Positions 33,246 to 44,318 of a DNA stretch of 60,000 bases are shown here, piece after piece. Position 1 is the first letter of the stretch; every line of letters begins with the position of its first letter. The notes under the pieces are model-generated. The model made no database searches. It saw only the letters and a program-made list of their open reading frames with translations, and was not told where the DNA came from. This stretch comes from Bolinopsis microptera (lineage: Eukaryota; Ctenophora; Tentaculata; Lobata; Bolinopsidae), in NCBI RefSeq assembly GCF_026151205.1, contig NC_087082.1:8938901-8998900 (forward strand), in the 5' to 3' direction. Made by a program: the position numbers and the translations under genes.

Positions 33246-33489
33246 GACCCCCCCCCCCTGCAGGTAAGACCCCCCCCATTTGACTTTTTTCCCTGGAAAT
33301 CATTTTTCGTTACGTTTCATGTTACCCTGATCATGATGAGCCGTAATCATTATTATGATATCCGACCAAGCACCTTTCACTTTCAGCAGTATCCAAATAG
33401 CCCGACCCCTGTTCACGAACAGGTGTTCGTGAAAAACTTATGATATGATGGTTAACCTGCACTCCTACCTGTCCAACCAACTTCATTCT

Positions 33490-33942
33490 CCAGGAAGACC
33501 AACACCCAGGATGAAGCCCGTCTAGCTGGATGTAGCAGCTGTTGGACTGTATGCACCATTCGAAAGAACATTTTTTGACATCAGGGTCACTCACCCTAAT
33601 TGCGACTCAAATACATTTAAGCCACTAGATAAAATCTACAGTGCGCATGAAAAAGAGAATAAAGATCTCTATGAGGAGAAAGTACTTCAGTCAGAGAAAG
33701 GGTCCTTTGTCCCACTAGTCTTTACAACATCCGGGGGTATGGGCCCACTCTGCACTGTGTTTTTAGATCGTATTTCTGAAAGGATAGCTGACCACAATAA
33801 AGAAGCTAAGAGCCAGGTCAAAAATCACATCAGAACACGATTCAGGTTTGATCTGCTACGAAGCACACTCATAGCACTTAGGGGAATCAGAGGAAGACAA
33901 AAAGCCCAGCACCTTGGACTGGATGACGTATTTTTTAATTAG
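33490..33942 (+). pseudogene. Retroelement polymerase C-terminal remnant
   Basis: Codons for KTNTQDEARL are followed, after a one-step frame change near 33520, by LDVAAVGLYAPFERTFFDIR and VTHPNCDSN. Then come YSAHEKENKDLYEEKV, GSFVPLVFTTSGGMGPLC and the helical end with RTRFRFDLLRSTLIALRG. The order DEARLD - ERTFFD(I/V)RV - HEKEK - F-P-L-V-STSGGMG - LLRS...LRG is a C-terminal region I know from reverse-transcriptase-bearing elements of many invertebrates. The polymerase core is absent and a frameshift is present, so it is dead. The stop is followed by a separate TIR element within 5 bp. Confidence 0.7.
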
Positions 33943-33946
33943 TCAG

Positions 33947-34602
33947 TGTAATAAGCGCCAAGCGCGAGCACAGAACTTTTTTCTCCGATTTCGATAAATT
34001 TGGTACCAAAAGTTGTCTAAAAATGTGAATAAAATAAATTCACCGTGTAGCAATTTTTGGAAAAAATGCTACACGGCGCTTGTTTGCCGCGCGTGCTTTT
34101 TTCGCGCAAATTTTTAGTTTTTGGCCTATAACTTTCACATTTTAACTCATTATCACATAGTTATTATGGTATCGTAATCAGCTCATCGAGACGAAACTTT
34201 TAGAACTAATATTTTAAGATTTAAAGGATTTTTTTTCAAACGTTTTTAATTTGAACACAAGGGTCCCCCCTTGTGTAAAATTTTGAACAAATTTTCGAAA
34301 AATTTGGTGCTTTAAATATTATAATTTTGGTACCAAAAGTTGCGTCTGATTAAGCTCATTACGATTCTGTAAGAATTATTTCAAAATATTCAATATTTTA
34401 GGAGTTATAGGCATTTTAAGCAATAAATTAACCATTTTTAGTCCATAGTACACTTTTGCAGTGCACAGGAGGCCCACATACATCTCAACGAATCGTGCTA
34501 CACGGTGAATTTTCATTATTCACAGTTAAAGGCAACTTTTGGTACCAAATTTATCAAAATCAGAGACAAAAAATTCTGTGCCAACTCATGGCGCTTATTA
34601 CA
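33947..34602. mobile_element. TIR element with 70-bp ends (TGTAATAAGCGCCA)
   Basis: Long inverted ends: TGTAATAAGCGCCA ... GATAAATTTGGTACCAAAAG at the left, and the inverse at the right (CTTTTGGTACCAAATTTATC ... TGGCGCTTATTACA). The motif TTTGGTACCAAAAGTTG also occurs in the middle. 656 bp, non-coding. Target duplication unclear. Confidence 0.7.
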
Positions 34603-36200
34603 TAGACTAAATCTCATTCCTCAGAAGACAAGCTTTGAGGTCTCTTAAGTTTGTTTATGTACATTTTATAGATAATTTATTGTAGCTTTTATATTGTGTA
34701 AAATTTTACGGACGAAATGATCCCAGGGGGGACTCCCAACCCACCGCCTCGGCGGGTAGTTGATACACCTTTCACAAGCAAGAGCCACTTTGGTCTACTT
34801 GCTGTGAGGTGTCTCAGCTACATGGGTTGGGGGTCCCCCCTTTTTTTTATTCCTTTAATGATGGTTAACAGATCATATGACTGCATAATAACAGTACATG
34901 TACACAGACGTACTTGCTTGCGATGATGTGAACCCCCTTGACACTGAATCTTATAGCAGGGTTCACATCATCGCAAGCACGGTTGGTTAACATTATCTTT
35001 ACTTGAACAGGGACAAATTTAAATTTAATTTATCACAGATCATAGTAACAGACTGAAGTGTAGCACAGTTTACCTACTATACTATAATTATAAGTTATAT
35101 CTTGATGCAAATTGCAAGCTAGTAATGTATTGTATATTGATTAGTTATATCTTGATGTTACTGTGATAAATTTAAATTAAATCAAAATTGTAAATGTTCA
35201 AGTAAAAGAAGGCTGTTATAAATAATGATTCCACTGTACTATGCTTGCATCAAGAATCAAGATACCTTACAAGTTACTGCTTGTGAACCCTGCTTGATTC
35301 AGAATCAATTAGGGGTTAAAAAATACAATTTTGTAATCAACCGTAAGCATTTGGAAACCTATTTGGGGGGGGGGGGGGGGGGGGGGGTTTGGTCGTTGAT
35401 TATGTAATCACAATTTATTATTATTTTATAAATTTTCATATTTTTATTTCAGAAATGTTTGTTGAATTCGGAACGATATATCGTTTTATGACTATACTAA
35501 AAAACCCGTGGTTACAGGGAGGAACCTAATATTATTCTTTGGAAGTCAGTTTTAATCGTGTCAAAAATTATTCATCCCACCGAAAATACGGCCAAATAAA
35601 ATGTTGCTCGTACTAAACACAGCGTAATATCAACAAAACCGATTAAAATGACGTTAAAACAATCATTGCACGTGCACGTGCGTGTAACAATCCTCGTTAC
35701 TATGGTTACTACGCAACTTCCTATTTTTCATCTAATTTGCACGTGGGCGGTCGTACGTACATACAGAATAATTCTTTGAATTATAATAGAGATATAATTA
35801 TAGTGATGAATAAAGTGCGTGAGTGCGTATTCTGTTTACTCGTATTCTATTTACTCTCGCTTGATAATGAATGTAAATCTTCGTTGGGTACATGTTTATG
35901 TTGAAGCATTTAATAAATGTTAGAATTTGTTTATTTTATTGTTTATTAAACAGACCAAACACAACGTAATCATTAAAACCGATAAAAATGTCATATATAA
36001 AAATTATCTACAGCATTATATTATGACATCTTATAAACTTTTACAATCATGATTTCCTAAGAATGACACTAAATAAAATTAGTAAAATTTTAAAAAGCTA
36101 TTATTAATATATTTATTTATTATCAATATCATCTAGCTTTTTCTATAGTAAGATGTGCACTTTTCCATCTCAGCTTCCATTCTCCATGTCTACTAGTGTT
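34603..36200. other. Intergenic with hairpins, no gene seen
   Basis: A 20-bp stem hairpin (GCTTGCGATGATGTGAACCC and inverse) lies at 34916-34978. A second inverted phrase (TTTAAATTTAATTTATCACAG near 35020; inverse near 35160) encloses it in part. A 23-base G run stands at 35365-35387. No coding feature recognised. Confidence 0.5.
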
Positions 36201-36213
36201 TATTGAACCCGCT

Positions 36214-36380
36214 CAGCACTACATTTCTACTGAACCTCTGTCATAGAAAGAACCATCACTATCTGCAGAGCACTACATTTCTACTGAACCTCTGTCATAG
36301 AAAGAACCATCACTATCTGCAGAGCACTACATTTCTACTGAACCTCTGTCATAGAAAGAACCACCACTATCTGCACAGCA
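36214..36380. repeat. 54-bp triplication covering a gene's 3' end
   Basis: Units 36217-36270, 36271-36324 and 36325-36378 are nearly identical. The last one encodes the C-terminus and stop codon of the transporter gene (QIVVVLSMTEVQ-stop). The other two repeat the same in-frame 18 codons beyond the stop (QIVMVLSMTEVQ-stop). Confidence 0.92.
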
Positions 36381-38218
36381 CTGACCACCAAAGCAGTGAT
36401 GATAACAGACGAGGTGGGGGTAAAAGCGACCATTGCTGATCCAGCCATCAACCCAATCATGCCCATTGAGGATGCAATGCAAATACCTGCAGCTATGTTA
36501 GTTGTTCCAAAGTAATTCACATCGTACAGGACATACATGTAGCTCAAAGAAGTGATACCGTACAGGAACTTAGCTATGAAGTTGGTTAAAATAACTATTG
36601 CTAGGTTATATTGTGTGAGCATCACTGCAAAGGATGCTATATATATCAAGGCAGTTAACACCTGCAGTTTACGAAATGCAATCTTGTCTTTTATCCAGTG
36701 CATAAGTAAGAAAGAGGGTATAGCTGCGAAGTTAACAAGTGCCAGTAACAAGAGTTCCGGTCCTTGAGTCATGGTATCAGAGCAATGATGGGTCGGTCCG
36801 GCTTCCCTGATCTTTAGCATCTGAATCAACGCTGGAACCAGGAGGGTTGTTAGATAGCCGTTAAAACTAAGACAAGCAATAAACAGCCCAAGTTTTGTGG
36901 TTCGAGCTGCAAAGTCTGGAACGGTCACTGTTTCTTTCTGGTCTTGTCCGTCTTCTGCCCCTTCTATCTGTGGGCCTTCCGTGTCTTTAAAACAGCAATG
37001 AACCATGAAGATTGGCGGAACTAATGCGGGCAAGGTCGCACAAAGTAAGAACCACCTCCATCCAATCCAATCAAGTAGCAGGTACCCCAACACTGACGAC
37101 CACATTCCCCCGACAGCGGAGAATATGGATGTTATCAAAAAAATACTGGCTAGAACCTCTTTGCTGGAAACCATCTCAGCGACCCAAACATACAAAATGG
37201 TGTATCTGAGTCCGCAACATAGCCCAAGGAAGATCCGAGAGAGTAGGAGGGTGGTAAAGTTAGCAACTGTAGCACAGATTACTGTACTGAATGCGCTCAG
37301 ATATAGCGATATTAAAATCAACTTCCGTTTTGGAATCCTGAGATGAAATATGATTACCTTCTCATTTAAGAAATTTTGTACTGGCAGATGGTTTAATGCA
37401 GACAGACGGTTTCAATTGAATTCTTCGAAATAAATACTTAAATAGTGAACACAATAATGTTTACCCTAACTGTTTTTGTACCTATTTGCCAATACTCCGG
37501 CAATAATGATTGAAATTGCCAAGGCGAAGAACAGAATACATTCAAATGATCCTTCTTTCAACTGAGACAGTTCAATGTCACATGAAATTTGTTGAGTTAT
37601 CGTTCCTAAAGGGAGGGAAGATGGTTATCAGGCTTATACACATTACACGTGTACGACGTTACCTTATAGTTATATGGGCTTATCACGTGATCAGTAATAC
37701 CTTATATGGGCTTATCACGTGATCAGTAATACCTTATATGGCACTTCACGTGATCAGTAGTCAGTAATGCCTTATATGGGCATTTCACGTGATCAGTAAT
37801 ACCTTATTATATGGGCTTATCACGTGATCAGTAATACCTTATATGGGCTTATCACGTGATCAGTAATACCTTATATGGGCTTATCACGAGATCAGTAATA
37901 TTTTATATGGCACTTCACGTGATCAGTAGTCAGTAATACCTTATATGGGCATATCGTCACGCGATCACGGAGGATTATTATCAGGCTTACACACGTGTGT
38001 GTTACACCGGGTAGGAGTGAGGCTATAAAATCCTTTATTAGTCTATTTCCCTTAATTGCAGTTTTTAAAATGATAGTTTTAAACCTACCAGGTATATCAA
38101 TTTCTGTTCCATCCGCAAAATCGCACAGAAGACCAAATATCAACAACAACTTATCATTTCTTGTCCAAATTGTCGTATTGTCTTTATTAACCAGGGTGTC
38201 CTTCTCATCTTTTTCCAT
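36335..38218 (-). CDS. SVOP/SV2-like MFS transporter, three exons
   Basis: Exons on the minus strand: 38089-38218, 37482-37605 and 36335-37337. Donors are CCTG|GTAGGT and AATAG|GTACAA; acceptors are CCTTTAG and CATCTCAG. Joined, they give 418 residues that align from end to end with the two 420-residue neighbours. Exon 1 carries TRNDKLLLIFGLLCDFADG (first membrane helix), exon 2 ITQQISCDIELSQLKEGSF and helix 2, exon 3 helices 3-12. LLLSRIFLGLCCGL and DWIGWRWF match the helix-4 and helix-5/6 signatures of SVOP/SV2 and SLC22 relatives. A likely small-molecule or organic-ion carrier; the substrate is unknown. A CACGTG minisatellite fills intron 1 and a palindrome lies about 135 bp upstream of the start. 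Confidence 0.85.
37655..37965. repeat. Intron minisatellite with CACGTGATCA
   Basis: About nine units of roughly 31 bp (TTATCACGTGATCAGTAATA plus CCTTATATGGGC), with some units carrying an extra CAGTAGT. It lies wholly in intron 1 of the transporter gene and brings repeated CACGTG E-box cores. Confidence 0.88.
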
Positions 38219-38352
38219 TGTTTAAGAAAAACGTTTCCGAGTGAAATATAGTATCAAGAAAAAAACAAACTTTATTATAATATCTCGTAACGGAATTTCA
38301 AATAGAAAAACTACGGATACGAAGACTGAAGCTTAATGTTACTAAAAAGTTT

Positions 38353-38414
38353 CTGCACGACTAAAAATTGCTGCAATGTCTCATGAGACATTGCAGCAAT
38401 TTTTAGTCGTGCAG
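38353..38414. repeat. 62-bp perfect palindrome
   Basis: Arms of 31 bases (CTGCACGACTAAAAATTGCT...) meet without a spacer at TCA|TGA. It lies about 135 bp upstream of the transporter start codon, so it may fall in the promoter or 5' UTR. Either a minimal transposon remnant or a cruciform-forming site. Confidence 0.9.
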
Positions 38415-38617
38415 CAATATTTCATGATTCAAATGTGAAATTATCAACGCGAATGTTGATCATGAACATCTCGAACTTTACATCTCGAGATATATACCTG
38501 CTACACAGACGTTGCGCTTGACATTGCTGTTGGCAAGCAGCGAATGTCTGGACTCTGGAACAGTGATCATCACCGTCTATAGCTGAATCGCTGTCTAGAG
38601 TCCAGTATGGGGCCACG

Positions 38618-39582
38618 TGACCAATGGGTATTTTTTTGTGAAACTTGATTTCGAGATAGCAGTTGACCAACAAACTAGGACCAGTGACCGAACTTTTGAG
38701 GGGGTCCCGGACCCCAACCGCCAAACGGTGCCCGCGGGGCAGCCACGCCCATATTTGGTCCAAATTAGGCCCAATTTAGCCAAATACCTTGAACATGCCC
38801 AAAACCCAAGTTTATGATGCTCTACTTGTAGATAGTGGTCTTCTGAACTCGTATATGAAATTTCATCAAGATTGGAAAAAAATGACTGAGTTATGAGCCA
38901 AAAACCATATGCCCATATTTGGGCATACGCACCAAATTTGGTAGATTTCGCGTCCCATAAATTGGTCAAATATCAATATTTTGAATAAAACTTACTTTAT
39001 ATGAAAGGTAAGCCTAAACTACATATTTTCTGTAAGTTATCGAGCGTGCTAAATCACTCTACAGTCGATCTTCGAGATTGTTCTAAAAGGGCCACGATGG
39101 TTGTAACCAACTTCAATCGATGTATTTTCGGACGCTGATTCCGAATCACCCCCCATGACAGTCGAGTGTAGAGTGATTTATCATCATCCGTAAGTTATAG
39201 CTATTATATATATCTGTTTAAATGTAGATACTAAGGCGAAAAGTCAAAAGACCACACAAAATTTGGAGGCCAAATTCCAAAATTTTCCCAGAAAATTCAG
39301 AATTTGGCCGCCAAATTTTTTTGGAGGCCTAAATCAAAAATCCGTTCTCAAAATAAGGTGGAAATGCGATTTTGAGTCGATTCCGAAAATTTCATGGAAA
39401 AATTTTGAAAACTGATTGAGTTGTTACAATTTAAATGAGATCAATTCCGCGAATATCGCGAACCAAGATACGGGCAATTTAGTTCATTTGGCGGTTGGGA
39501 TCCGGGACCCCCTCACTGGTCCTAGTTTGTTGATCAACTTCTATCTCGAAATCAAGTTTCACAAACAAATATCCATTGGCCG
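38618..39582. mobile_element. TIR element with ~100-bp ends (CCAATGGRTATTT)
   Basis: Inverted ends share CCAATGG(G/A)TATTT, GTGAAACTTGATTTCGAGAT, CAACAAACTAGGACCAGTGA and GGGGGTCCCGGA. The interior is non-coding and holds a nested Mutator-like MITE at 39041. Ends are approximate; no clear target duplication. Confidence 0.65.
39041..39189. mobile_element. Mutator-like MITE, short form
   Basis: Inverted ends containing TAAATCACTCTACA are flanked by the exact 9-bp repeat GTAAGTTAT (39032-39040, 39190-39198). The inner phrase ACGCTGATTCCGAATCACCC is shared with the larger elements at 48218 and 49282, so they are relatives. Confidence 0.8.
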
Positions 39583-39828
39583 ATCATCATCCCGAGGTGA
39601 CGGATGGTGCTGTACTGTGGTGCTACTATAGGCATAGCTACTATAGCTACTTAAACTATAATACTGTGCAGTGTACATTTATTTTAAACTTATATAAATT
39701 ATATTGTTCGACCCATTCATCCTTTGACCTCGGGTAATCAGGACAGTCGTTATAAAAGTGGAGTCATCAGTCAAGCCTTAATTTTTTAATTGTAAAGGGT
39801 CTATAAGTATAAAAATAGATTCCAGTGT

Positions 39829-40395
39829 CACAGTGCTGGCAAGCACGACCGTTGCATTTATTGTGGGTAAACTATGTACCCCATTTACTATTATACCCCC
39901 TTTACTATTATACCCCCTTTACTATTAAACCCCCTTTACTATTATACCCCCTTTGGTACACGTTACAAGTCTCTTTCGTGCACGCGAAGCGTGCACTCCG
40001 GCCGGAGGCGGCGGCCGAAGGCCGCCGCCTCCGGCAGGAGTTTTTCAGGCATTAAGACTCATCGGAAGTCGTTCAGCAGATTTATTTTTAGTTCAAAACA
40101 TTCTAATTCGATGTCAAAGATGACAGGAATAAAAATAGTTATGTTGAGATTTTTAAGAAATTTGCATAAAATACTCGCCAGCACTGTTATACGAAATTCG
40201 GTAAAAAACCCAAAATCGCCATATTCAGGTGCCTTAAAAACCATGTTAAAATTGAGTTACAGATCTGAAATTTTTCAGGGCGTCTAGACGTTGACCAAAT
40301 CGACTGCAAAAAAAGTTTCAGGTCTCAGGATCATCGGGAAATGGGTTTTCTAGAACCCCTGTTTTACGATAGATTGTCGTGATACATACATACCT
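39829..40395. mobile_element. CACAGTGCTGGCAAGC element, copy 1
   Basis: Starts CACAGTGCTGGCAAGCACGA, followed by four repeats of TTTACTATTATACCCCC. From 40040 to 40395 it matches the inverse of 52355-52700 at about 85 percent. The right end is not defined. The GC hairpin pair at 39978-40035 is an insertion specific to this copy. Confidence 0.65.
39978..40035. repeat. Two adjacent GC hairpins with GAA loops
   Basis: GTGCACGC-GAA-GCGTGCAC (39978-39996) is followed by a 16-bp perfect stem with a GAA loop (40001-40035; GCCGGAGGCGGCGGCC and inverse). Both use the C-GAA-G closure known for exceptionally stable DNA mini-hairpins. Similar hairpins stand at 3110-3126 and 6519-6535 (the latter with an AAA loop). 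Confidence 0.9.
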
Positions 40396-41423
40396 ATATA
40401 CATATATTCAGGGATAGACGCTTTGCCAGCCAATTGTAGCCTGTATTTAATTGTCCATAGATTCAAAAGTATAAAAGATACAGCCATTTCCGACCACAGG
40501 TCTTGAAAATAATTGTTTACACTTTAGTTTACCTTGTATAAACAAATTATTTGACGTCATGAACACCCCTTGATGACGTCATCAAGTTAACCGTTTTTAA
40601 AACTTGATTTTTGACAAAGTAATAACTTTTAAAAATGATTTTAAACCATTAAAAAGTAATTGTATTCAAAATCTGAGGAAATTTTTATCTTAGATAATTG
40701 TTCAAGCATTCTGAGAATCTACCGGAAAGTTTTTCTAGCTTGCTCCTTCATAAAGATATTCGTCATTGAAGTTTGTGCTTTTTTGAAGAATTATTTTATA
40801 AAAACGTCAATTTTGCGATTTAGTATTCTCTGGTGTTGGGCCATGCCTTGGGTCGTGGAGCTCAGTTCTGCTTCCTATAGGTATAAATTGTGCATTAGGC
40901 TAGTTTTAAAGTTGAAAATCGAAAAGTTGCACACGTGGGGACACGCCCAAATTGATAGAAAATTGCTAAAATCACTGAAAATTGCTGTTTTCGTCATTTT
41001 CTGTCAACTTTAGAGTGCCGTTGTGATTACAGTTCTTCTTGAAATACTTTGAAACTTTGCATGCTTATCAAACTATATATAAAACAATTACATACAAAAA
41101 TTTACGGCGATTCAATATTGGATGCGCACGCAACGTCCGCTCAAAGTTTGCACGTGCGAAAGGTGAGAATTTTGCTCATTCGTGATTTCCAACAAATTCT
41201 GCTTTTTAATGTCATTATATATGAATTTAATGCCAACTTGAATGAGTATAAAGTGGCATATTCAGTCAGTGATCGACCGATATGCTTACCTAAACACAAG
41301 GAAATGTTTTTAAAGGAAAAATTTCGAAATCAATGAAACTTCCTCCTTATTAATATTAATGAAGATATCAGTTTATATTTCGACTTTATAAAGTACCCTG
41401 ACATTATAATCAAAAAGAGATGA
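40396..41423. other. Intergenic, no gene recognised
   Basis: The + strand frames at 40660 (117 codons) and 41049 (95 codons) have no recognisable domain. No splice context is seen. Confidence 0.4.
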
Positions 41424-41765
41424 TATTTTACCAAAACCCATAATCATGGGTAGAGTGGACCGCTGCCAGTGTCTCTCTTTACCAAACAAAAGGAAATGAT
41501 ATTAATTTGATTGACCGTTCTCAAATGCAAAATGATACCGAGAATGAAATCGGTCCCTCGCTTTTCCCATTCATTTACAATTGTAATACATTAAGAAGAA
41601 CTACCCAAAGGCATCTGTGGGGGAAAAGCGAGCGACCGATTTCATTCTCGGTATCATTTTGCATTTGAGAACGGTCAATCAAATTAATATCATTTCCTTT
41701 TGTTTGGTAAAGAGAGACACTGGCAGCGGTCCACTCTACCCATGATTATGGGTTTTGGTAAAATA
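41424..41765. mobile_element. Foldback element, 145-bp arms, TA-type ends
   Basis: Arms 41424-41568 and 41621-41765 are near-perfect inverted copies (TATTTTACCAAAACCC...TCATGGG...). The outermost TA of each end is compatible with a Tc1/mariner target duplication. 52-bp centre, non-coding. Confidence 0.85.
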
Positions 41766-41784
41766 GATAATACATTAATTGTTT

Positions 41785-41861
41785 TTACCTGGGAATATCG
41801 GGGATATCAGGCTTAAGTGTATAAAAATATGGCGGAGTGACAGTCTGGCGCCGTCCAGTAA
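41785..41861. mobile_element. Mini-MITE copy 5 (TTACCTG family)
   Basis: TTACCTGGGAATATC ... GCCGTCCAGTAA, with the core GGAGTGACAGTCTGGCGC. Flanks TAATTGTTT and TAATCGTTT form a 9-bp target duplication with one mismatch. It abuts the foldback element on its left. Confidence 0.7.
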
Positions 41862-41870
41862 TAATCGTTT

Positions 41871-42739
41871 GTGATTGGTTAGCCTTGATTTTCACAAATT
41901 TATCCATTTGTGATTGTTTAGGGTCTTTACAATCTAAATCACTGACCACATAGCATATTACACTGTGCTAATTGCTATGAATATTATGAATATGAACTAA
42001 TACTAATAACTATGATGGATTAAATGAAAATGTACTGACGCCTATTTAAACCACTTATATTGCTTCTCCCAAACATAATAAAAAGATTTTTCGTCCCTTT
42101 ACTTATAGTCGTCTTACAATGATTCAATCTTAGATGCTTTCCCTCCGAAGTGTTCGTTTATGGTACATGATCATAAGTTAGCATTGATAACTAGATTATG
42201 TACTGGGAGATTAATTTAATCATTAAATATAAGAAAAACACAAGGTATAATAATTATTAACTGGAAATATTCAAGATAATTAATATACTAATTATTAACT
42301 CTACTAGTCAAGCGCTTCTAAGAACTACACACACCACAACGCACTCTCACCTTAACAGCAATGACTAATAAAGGTAAATCAATTCTGGAACGTTCTTCAC
42401 ACCGAACTGTTGCTCACACTGAATTTATCTATACACCGATAATTCTGGAAGGTTCTTCACACCGAACTATTCCGCACACTTCCGCACTGATCTTGACACC
42501 GAACAGCTAAGTAGAAGTAATAACAACAGACAACCACATCTACAAACGGCAGCTCCTAAGGACAGTCAAACGGCAGCTCCTAGGGGCAGGTAGACAGCAG
42601 CTCCTAAGGGCAGGTAGACAGCAGCTCCTAAGTCATGTTCCTACAAGTGAAATAGTTTTTTGTTAGTAATAGTTATTAAGTAATAGTTACTAAGGATGAA
42701 TATACACCAATATAACATCATTAACAAGCATAACTAAAG
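41871..42739. other. Spacer with minisatellite, no gene seen
   Basis: About four units of CAGCTCCTAAGGGCAGGTAGA lie at 42546-42632. A duplicated 'aattctggaa(c/g)gttcttcac' pair is at 42380-42470. No coding region. Confidence 0.5.
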
Positions 42740-43055
42740 CCCAAGATCCTCCGGTAAATTTTGATTTACAATTTCATTAGTCTAGCGGTGATTCAGTAAA
42801 ACTACGTAAATATAATCTAACATGACAATAACATATATCTAGCAATCTAGTGCTACAGCAATACTAATACTTGTAATGAAACAATAAACAATGTAATATA
42901 ACGGTAACTTAGTGAGTTACAGAAGAATTGATCCTAAAAAGTAAAAATGATTACGTTACATTTCAAGTCTTTTCTGGTCCAAGACCCCCTAAAACAATCA
43001 AAACAATCGCGTTTGGAAGATAATCACTTCTACGAGTCTAGATTGAAGCCTTCAG

Positions 43056-44318
43056 TCAGTTTCGTTCATTAATTAATGACCAAACCACAGCAATCTGTGC
43101 AAGACTAACAATCAAACCCACTATAACAGCATGAAAAGGGTCAAGGAAGACAGCGAGAGCAGTACTTGTTACACTACCTACTAGACATCCTATCTCCATC
43201 AGGGAACCACCCAAAGACAAGCCAGTCAGTCCAAAATATTCCACATCGTAGCTTAGGACGCTTTTCTCTGCTCCCTGCATCGAATAACACAATTTTCCTA
43301 TTCCCATCATTATGCATTCTACGAGTAAGCCAGGTCTTGCTAGGATGATCCCGTAAGATATGGCGAATCCAAGCATGAAGGTAGTTTGAAGCGTTATAAA
43401 CTTGAAATGTGGTCTAAGAAAAAATCCTATCGGCCTTCCTATGATGTTGGCAAGGCCATTGACCGCAGCAAGGATCATATATTGATCTCCATGTACGACT
43501 TGCTCACAATTATCGACATCTACAGATACGTTGGTTAGATTGTAATTTCTGATGAGTGATGGAAGGAGCATGACACTCAAATATCCTAGGAAGATGCTAA
43601 AGCCTCCGAAAAGGCTCGCCTTAAGAACTCTCTCAGCAAAGTTTTCAACAGACCGAGATCCATTTTGATCTTTGAGAAGGCTTGTTGATTCATTAGCTGT
43701 AATCTCTTTGTCAAAGAAACAATGTAGCATCAATATTGGTGGGATGAACAAAGGAATAGAAGTAAGAAGAACAAATGTCCGCCATCCTATTTTATCTAGA
43801 AGAAACCAACCCAGCAGCGACGCCCAACCAGAACCGAACGTAAATGCAATGCAGTCATGAAGGAAAGAAAATGTTGGTAGAATATTTTTAGAAGAAACAT
43901 TTTTTGCACCGAAAACTCCAATTGTTGTCGCGTTTAATCCACAACCAAATCCTATGAGAGCTCTAGAAAGTAGAAAAGTATAATAATTGGGAACCAACGA
44001 GCAGAATATGGTAAATAGTATGGAGCCATACAGTGAAAAAAGCAAGATGGTTTTATCACCGCATTTCTTCGTCAGCGGAACAGCAGCTAATGTACTAATA
44101 CCTGTAAATACATAAAAGATTGTAGCAGAGGACCCTTCCTGGAAAAAGGAGACCCCAAGCTCGCAAGAAACCTTTTGTGTAATTACGCCGGGCAGGTAAA
44201 ATTCCACAGCATCCCCAAACTTGATCAGCATCGCCAGAACAAGCATACAGTAATCGTTTTTTGTCCATCTCGAATTATTTTGGTGGGGCGTCATCTCAGA
44301 CTCATCTTGAACGGCCAT
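43056..44318 (-). CDS. SVOP/SV2-like MFS transporter, intronless copy 1
   Basis: 420 codons from the ATG at 44318, uninterrupted. Twelve hydrophobic segments can be laid out: six up to LMLHCFF, a polar loop with ESTSLLKDQNGS, then six more. Signatures are GDAVEFYLPG in helix 1, KKCGDK in the 2-3 loop (the place of the DRxGRR motif), LLSRALIGFGCGL in helix 4 and LDKIGWRTF before helix 6. The SVOP/SV2 and SLC22 groups of the major facilitator superfamily share these; length is shorter than vertebrate SVOP. Plasma- or vesicle-membrane carrier, substrate unknown. The three-exon paralog at 36335 aligns throughout, so loss of two introns suggests an old retrocopy later duplicated in tandem. Confidence 0.9.
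   Translation of the reverse strand: MAVQDESEMTPHQNNSRWTKNDYCMLVLAMLIKFGDAVEFYLPGVITQKVSCELGVSFFQEGSSATIFYVFTGISTLAAVPLTKKCGDKTILLFSLYGSILFTIFCSLVPNYYTFLLSRALIGFGCGLNATTIGVFGAKNVSSKNILPTFSFLHDCIAFTFGSGWASLLGWFLLDKIGWRTFVLLTSIPLFIPPILMLHCFFDKEITANESTSLLKDQNGSRSVENFAERVLKASLFGGFSIFLGYLSVMLLPSLIRNYNLTNVSVDVDNCEQVVHGDQYMILAAVNGLANIIGRPIGFFLRPHFKFITLQTTFMLGFAISYGIILARPGLLVECIMMGIGKLCYSMQGAEKSVLSYDVEYFGLTGLSLGGSLMEIGCLVGSVTSTALAVFLDPFHAVIVGLIVSLAQIAVVWSLINERN

Noticed and set aside
38422-38969. Overlapping 113- and 124-codon minus frames
   Set aside because: They lie in the inverted end of a TIR element and have no domain.
39829-39860. RSS-like reading of the CACAGTGCTGGCAAGC ends
   Set aside because: The heptamer matches but no shared nonamer at 12/23-like spacing and no 5-bp duplication is found at 39829, 51274 or 52789.
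40660-41336. 117- and 95-codon plus-strand genes
   Set aside because: AT-rich chance frames without domains, beside transposon sequence.
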